The translations under genes and the position numbers were made by a program. From positions 1 to 5,857 of the forward strand of contig CAIXIZ010000382.1 of the NCBI GenBank assembly GCA_903919625.1: DNA of 5,857 nt. Reading direction: 5' to 3'. The stretch's first letter is position 1; each line of letters begins with the position of its first letter. This document shows positions 4,379 through 5,857 of the stretch, piece by piece. The notes below the pieces were generated by a model. That model ran no database searches. It was not told where the DNA came from and saw nothing but the letters and a program-made list of their open reading frames with translations. The DNA is from an uncultured Verrucomicrobiota bacterium (GTDB lineage: Bacteria; Verrucomicrobiota; Verrucomicrobiia; Opitutales; Opitutaceae).

Positions 4379-5857
4379 TTACAATTTGAATTCGATGGAG
4401 ATGTAGGCCATGGGGCCATGAAAGTCGGTGTTGCTGCCCGTGGTGCCGTTATGGCTGTCGAAATACCCGACCTTGAGATTGCCCATGACGTTGGCCGAAA
4501 ATTTGTGCTTGAGCGCGACCGAGGCGGAATACTCGGTGGCGACCACGCCATAGGGCAGCGTCAGGTTGGCGAGCCGGGAGTCGCCATTGTTGGCCCGGTA
4601 ATAGGTGAACTTGACCTGCACGTCGTCGCGTTTGCTGACCACGGCTCCGGCCAGAAAGCTGCCCGTGAAATAGTTGTTGTTGGAGTTCTGGAGCACGCCG
4701 TTGGCGTTGTAGCTCACGTTGGCCACGCCGCTCACGGTGGCCGCGGGCACCACCCCCGCCCGGGGATAGACGGTGTCGATCACGTTGAAGACGAGATCGG
4801 CGTTGGCCTGGACATAAAACTGGTTGATCGGGGTCCAGTCGATGGTTTCGCCAATGTTATGGCTGATCGAATTCATCGAATCATACGTCTCGACGCCGAA
4901 GACGGTGACCGGGGCCGCGGACTGCTGATATGACGACACCTGCATCCGGCCTTTCTGGTAGACATAACGGGTGGTGAACGCCAGCACCGGCAGGGGTTTG
5001 GAGATGGAGGTCAGCTTGATCCCGCGGTATTGCGTGCCCAGCACATAGTAATTGTTCAGCAGCGGGGCCGCCCCGTTGACATTGGAATTAAAGCCCTCCG
5101 AGCCGTTGCTATGGTCCTTGTAGAACACTTCCGTCCGAAAGGACTGGACGGAGGACTCACGCCAGTTGGCGCCCAAGGTGTAGTTGCTGTTGTCCTGGGA
5201 AACATCGTTAAAATAGATCAAAGGCGACGTGATCGTGGTGGTGCTATAGGCGGGCGTGTCATGCTCGGTGCCGGACAGATAGACGTGGCTGGCCGAGGCG
5301 TAGAGCATCACATCCTTGATTCCGTTGTAGCGCACATCGAGTGCGGGGGTGAGGGACCGTTCGCTGAGGTGCGAACCTTCCACGCGCGGCGTGGTGGTGA
5401 GCGTGGTGGCCGGGGTGCCGCTTGCGGCCACGACCTTGTAGGTGCCGTCAGCCTTGGAGTTCTTGTCCTCCCCTTTCACGGCGAAGGTTAGGTTGAGGTG
5501 ATCCGTGGCTTTGAAATCCAGGCCAAGGTTGGCGGCGGCCACGGTCACCTTGGTGGTGCCGGCCAGGCCCAGATCGTTGAAGGTCGTCACATTGGTGGTC
5601 ACCGGGGTGGCCACCACGGTGGGGGTGCCGGTGATGGGACCGGTCGCCGTCGGGGTCAGGGTGACGAGCCGGCGAAAACCGCTGAAATTGCCCTCAACGT
5701 CCTCTACCCTGATGCCGGTGCGCAACGTCAGCTTGTCCGTCAGGGTGGTCACCGTCGTGCCGGTAAGTCCCATCGTTTTGGTTTTGTTGCCATCGTATTG
5801 GGACTGGACGATCTGGTTGTTCATGTTCGCCGGATTCACCAGGACGGTGGCGGCCGG
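4379..5857 (-). CDS. Outer-membrane beta-barrel protein, N-terminus cut off by window edge
   Basis: The frame is open to the right edge, so 492 residues are visible and the true start lies outside. A GTG at 5839 and an ATG at 5824 are in frame, but in-frame coding continues upstream of both, so neither is likely to be the start. The protein has no cysteine, many short alternating polar/hydrophobic stretches rich in Tyr, Phe, Asn and Thr, and ends in a typical last strand (YISIEFKL), all marks of a Gram-negative outer-membrane barrel. Two Thr-rich segments (5582-5662 and 5390-5419) look like exposed loops. MtrB/PioB-type barrels, which sheathe a multihaem cytochrome across the outer membrane, are usually about 200 residues longer, consistent with the missing part. 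Membership in that family is inferred from the neighbouring cytochromes and not from a motif; a general porin is the alternative. It ends in TAA, 57 bases before the next gene. Confidence 0.8.
   Translation of the reverse strand, partial: PAATVLVNPANMNNQIVQSQYDGNKTKTMGLTGTTVTTLTDKLTLRTGIRVEDVEGNFSGFRRLVTLTPTATGPITGTPTVVATPVTTNVTTFNDLGLAGTTKVTVAAANLGLDFKATDHLNLTFAVKGEDKNSKADGTYKVVAASGTPATTLTTTPRVEGSHLSERSLTPALDVRYNGIKDVMLYASASHVYLSGTEHDTPAYSTTTITSPLIYFNDVSQDNSNYTLGANWRESSVQSFRTEVFYKDHSNGSEGFNSNVNGAAPLLNNYYVLGTQYRGIKLTSISKPLPVLAFTTRYVYQKGRMQVSSYQQSAAPVTVFGVETYDSMNSISHNIGETIDWTPINQFYVQANADLVFNVIDTVYPRAGVVPAATVSGVANVSYNANGVLQNSNNNYFTGSFLAGAVVSKRDDVQVKFTYYRANNGDSRLANLTLPYGVVATEYSASVALKHKFSANVMGNLKVGYFDSHNGTTGSNTDFHGPMAYISIEFKL

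Noticed and set aside
5822..5839. GTG at 5839 or ATG at 5824 as the real start of the barrel protein.
   Set aside because: In-frame coding continues to the window edge, no signal peptide follows either codon, and the protein would be short for this barrel type; it is treated as partial.
1..5857. tRNA or rRNA genes, CRISPR array, insertion sequence or attachment site.
   Set aside because: The window is almost fully covered by the six genes, and I saw no regularly spaced repeats, transposase sequence or RNA-gene signature in the remaining gaps.

Overview
The window holds six genes, all on the minus strand and packed head to tail (intergenic gaps of 57, 70, 1, -4 and 12 bases in transcription order). 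They look like one electron-transfer operon of a GC-rich Gram-negative bacterium. Two features fix the envelope type: an outer-membrane beta-barrel protein and several exported haem or Fe-S proteins. None of the five visible start codons has a recognisable Shine-Dalgarno sequence. That feature and the general look of the cluster make me lean towards Verrucomicrobiota (Opitutales-like), but this is a weak inference; Acidobacteriota or Desulfuromonadota-type bacteria are not excluded.

Layout in the direction of transcription (right to left). (1) 5857-4379: a cysteine-free outer-membrane beta-barrel protein, cut at its N-terminus by the window edge. (2) 4321-3956: a small exported monohaem class I cytochrome c. 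(3) 3885-3253: a membrane-anchored tetrahaem cytochrome c with four CXXCH motifs. (4) 3251-2310: a Tat-exported HybA/QrcC/NrfC-type ferredoxin with sixteen cysteines for four [4Fe-4S] clusters. (5) 2313-586: a ten-helix NrfD/HybB-type quinone-interacting membrane protein with a complete cyclic-nucleotide-binding domain inserted between helices 6 and 7. (6) 573-124: a 149-residue soluble protein that I do not recognise. The last 123 bases hold no gene, only two hairpins.

How the genes may work together. Genes 3 to 5 form a quinone:cytochrome oxidoreductase module of the Qrc / Cbc (Geobacter CbcSTU-like) / alternative-complex-III kind, without a molybdopterin catalytic subunit. Electrons would pass between the membrane quinone pool (NrfD subunit), the periplasmic Fe-S protein and the tetrahaem cytochrome. 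The small cytochrome c could carry them across the periplasm. The barrel suggests a link to the outer membrane, as in porin-cytochrome conduits, but no outer-membrane multihaem cytochrome is visible here. Direction of flow (quinol oxidation for extracellular reduction, or uptake from outside) cannot be read from the sequence.

The most remarkable feature is the cyclic-nucleotide-binding domain inside the NrfD subunit. Its phosphate-binding cassette is intact and charge distribution places it on the cytoplasmic side. This suggests a respiratory complex whose quinone subunit is gated directly by a second messenger.
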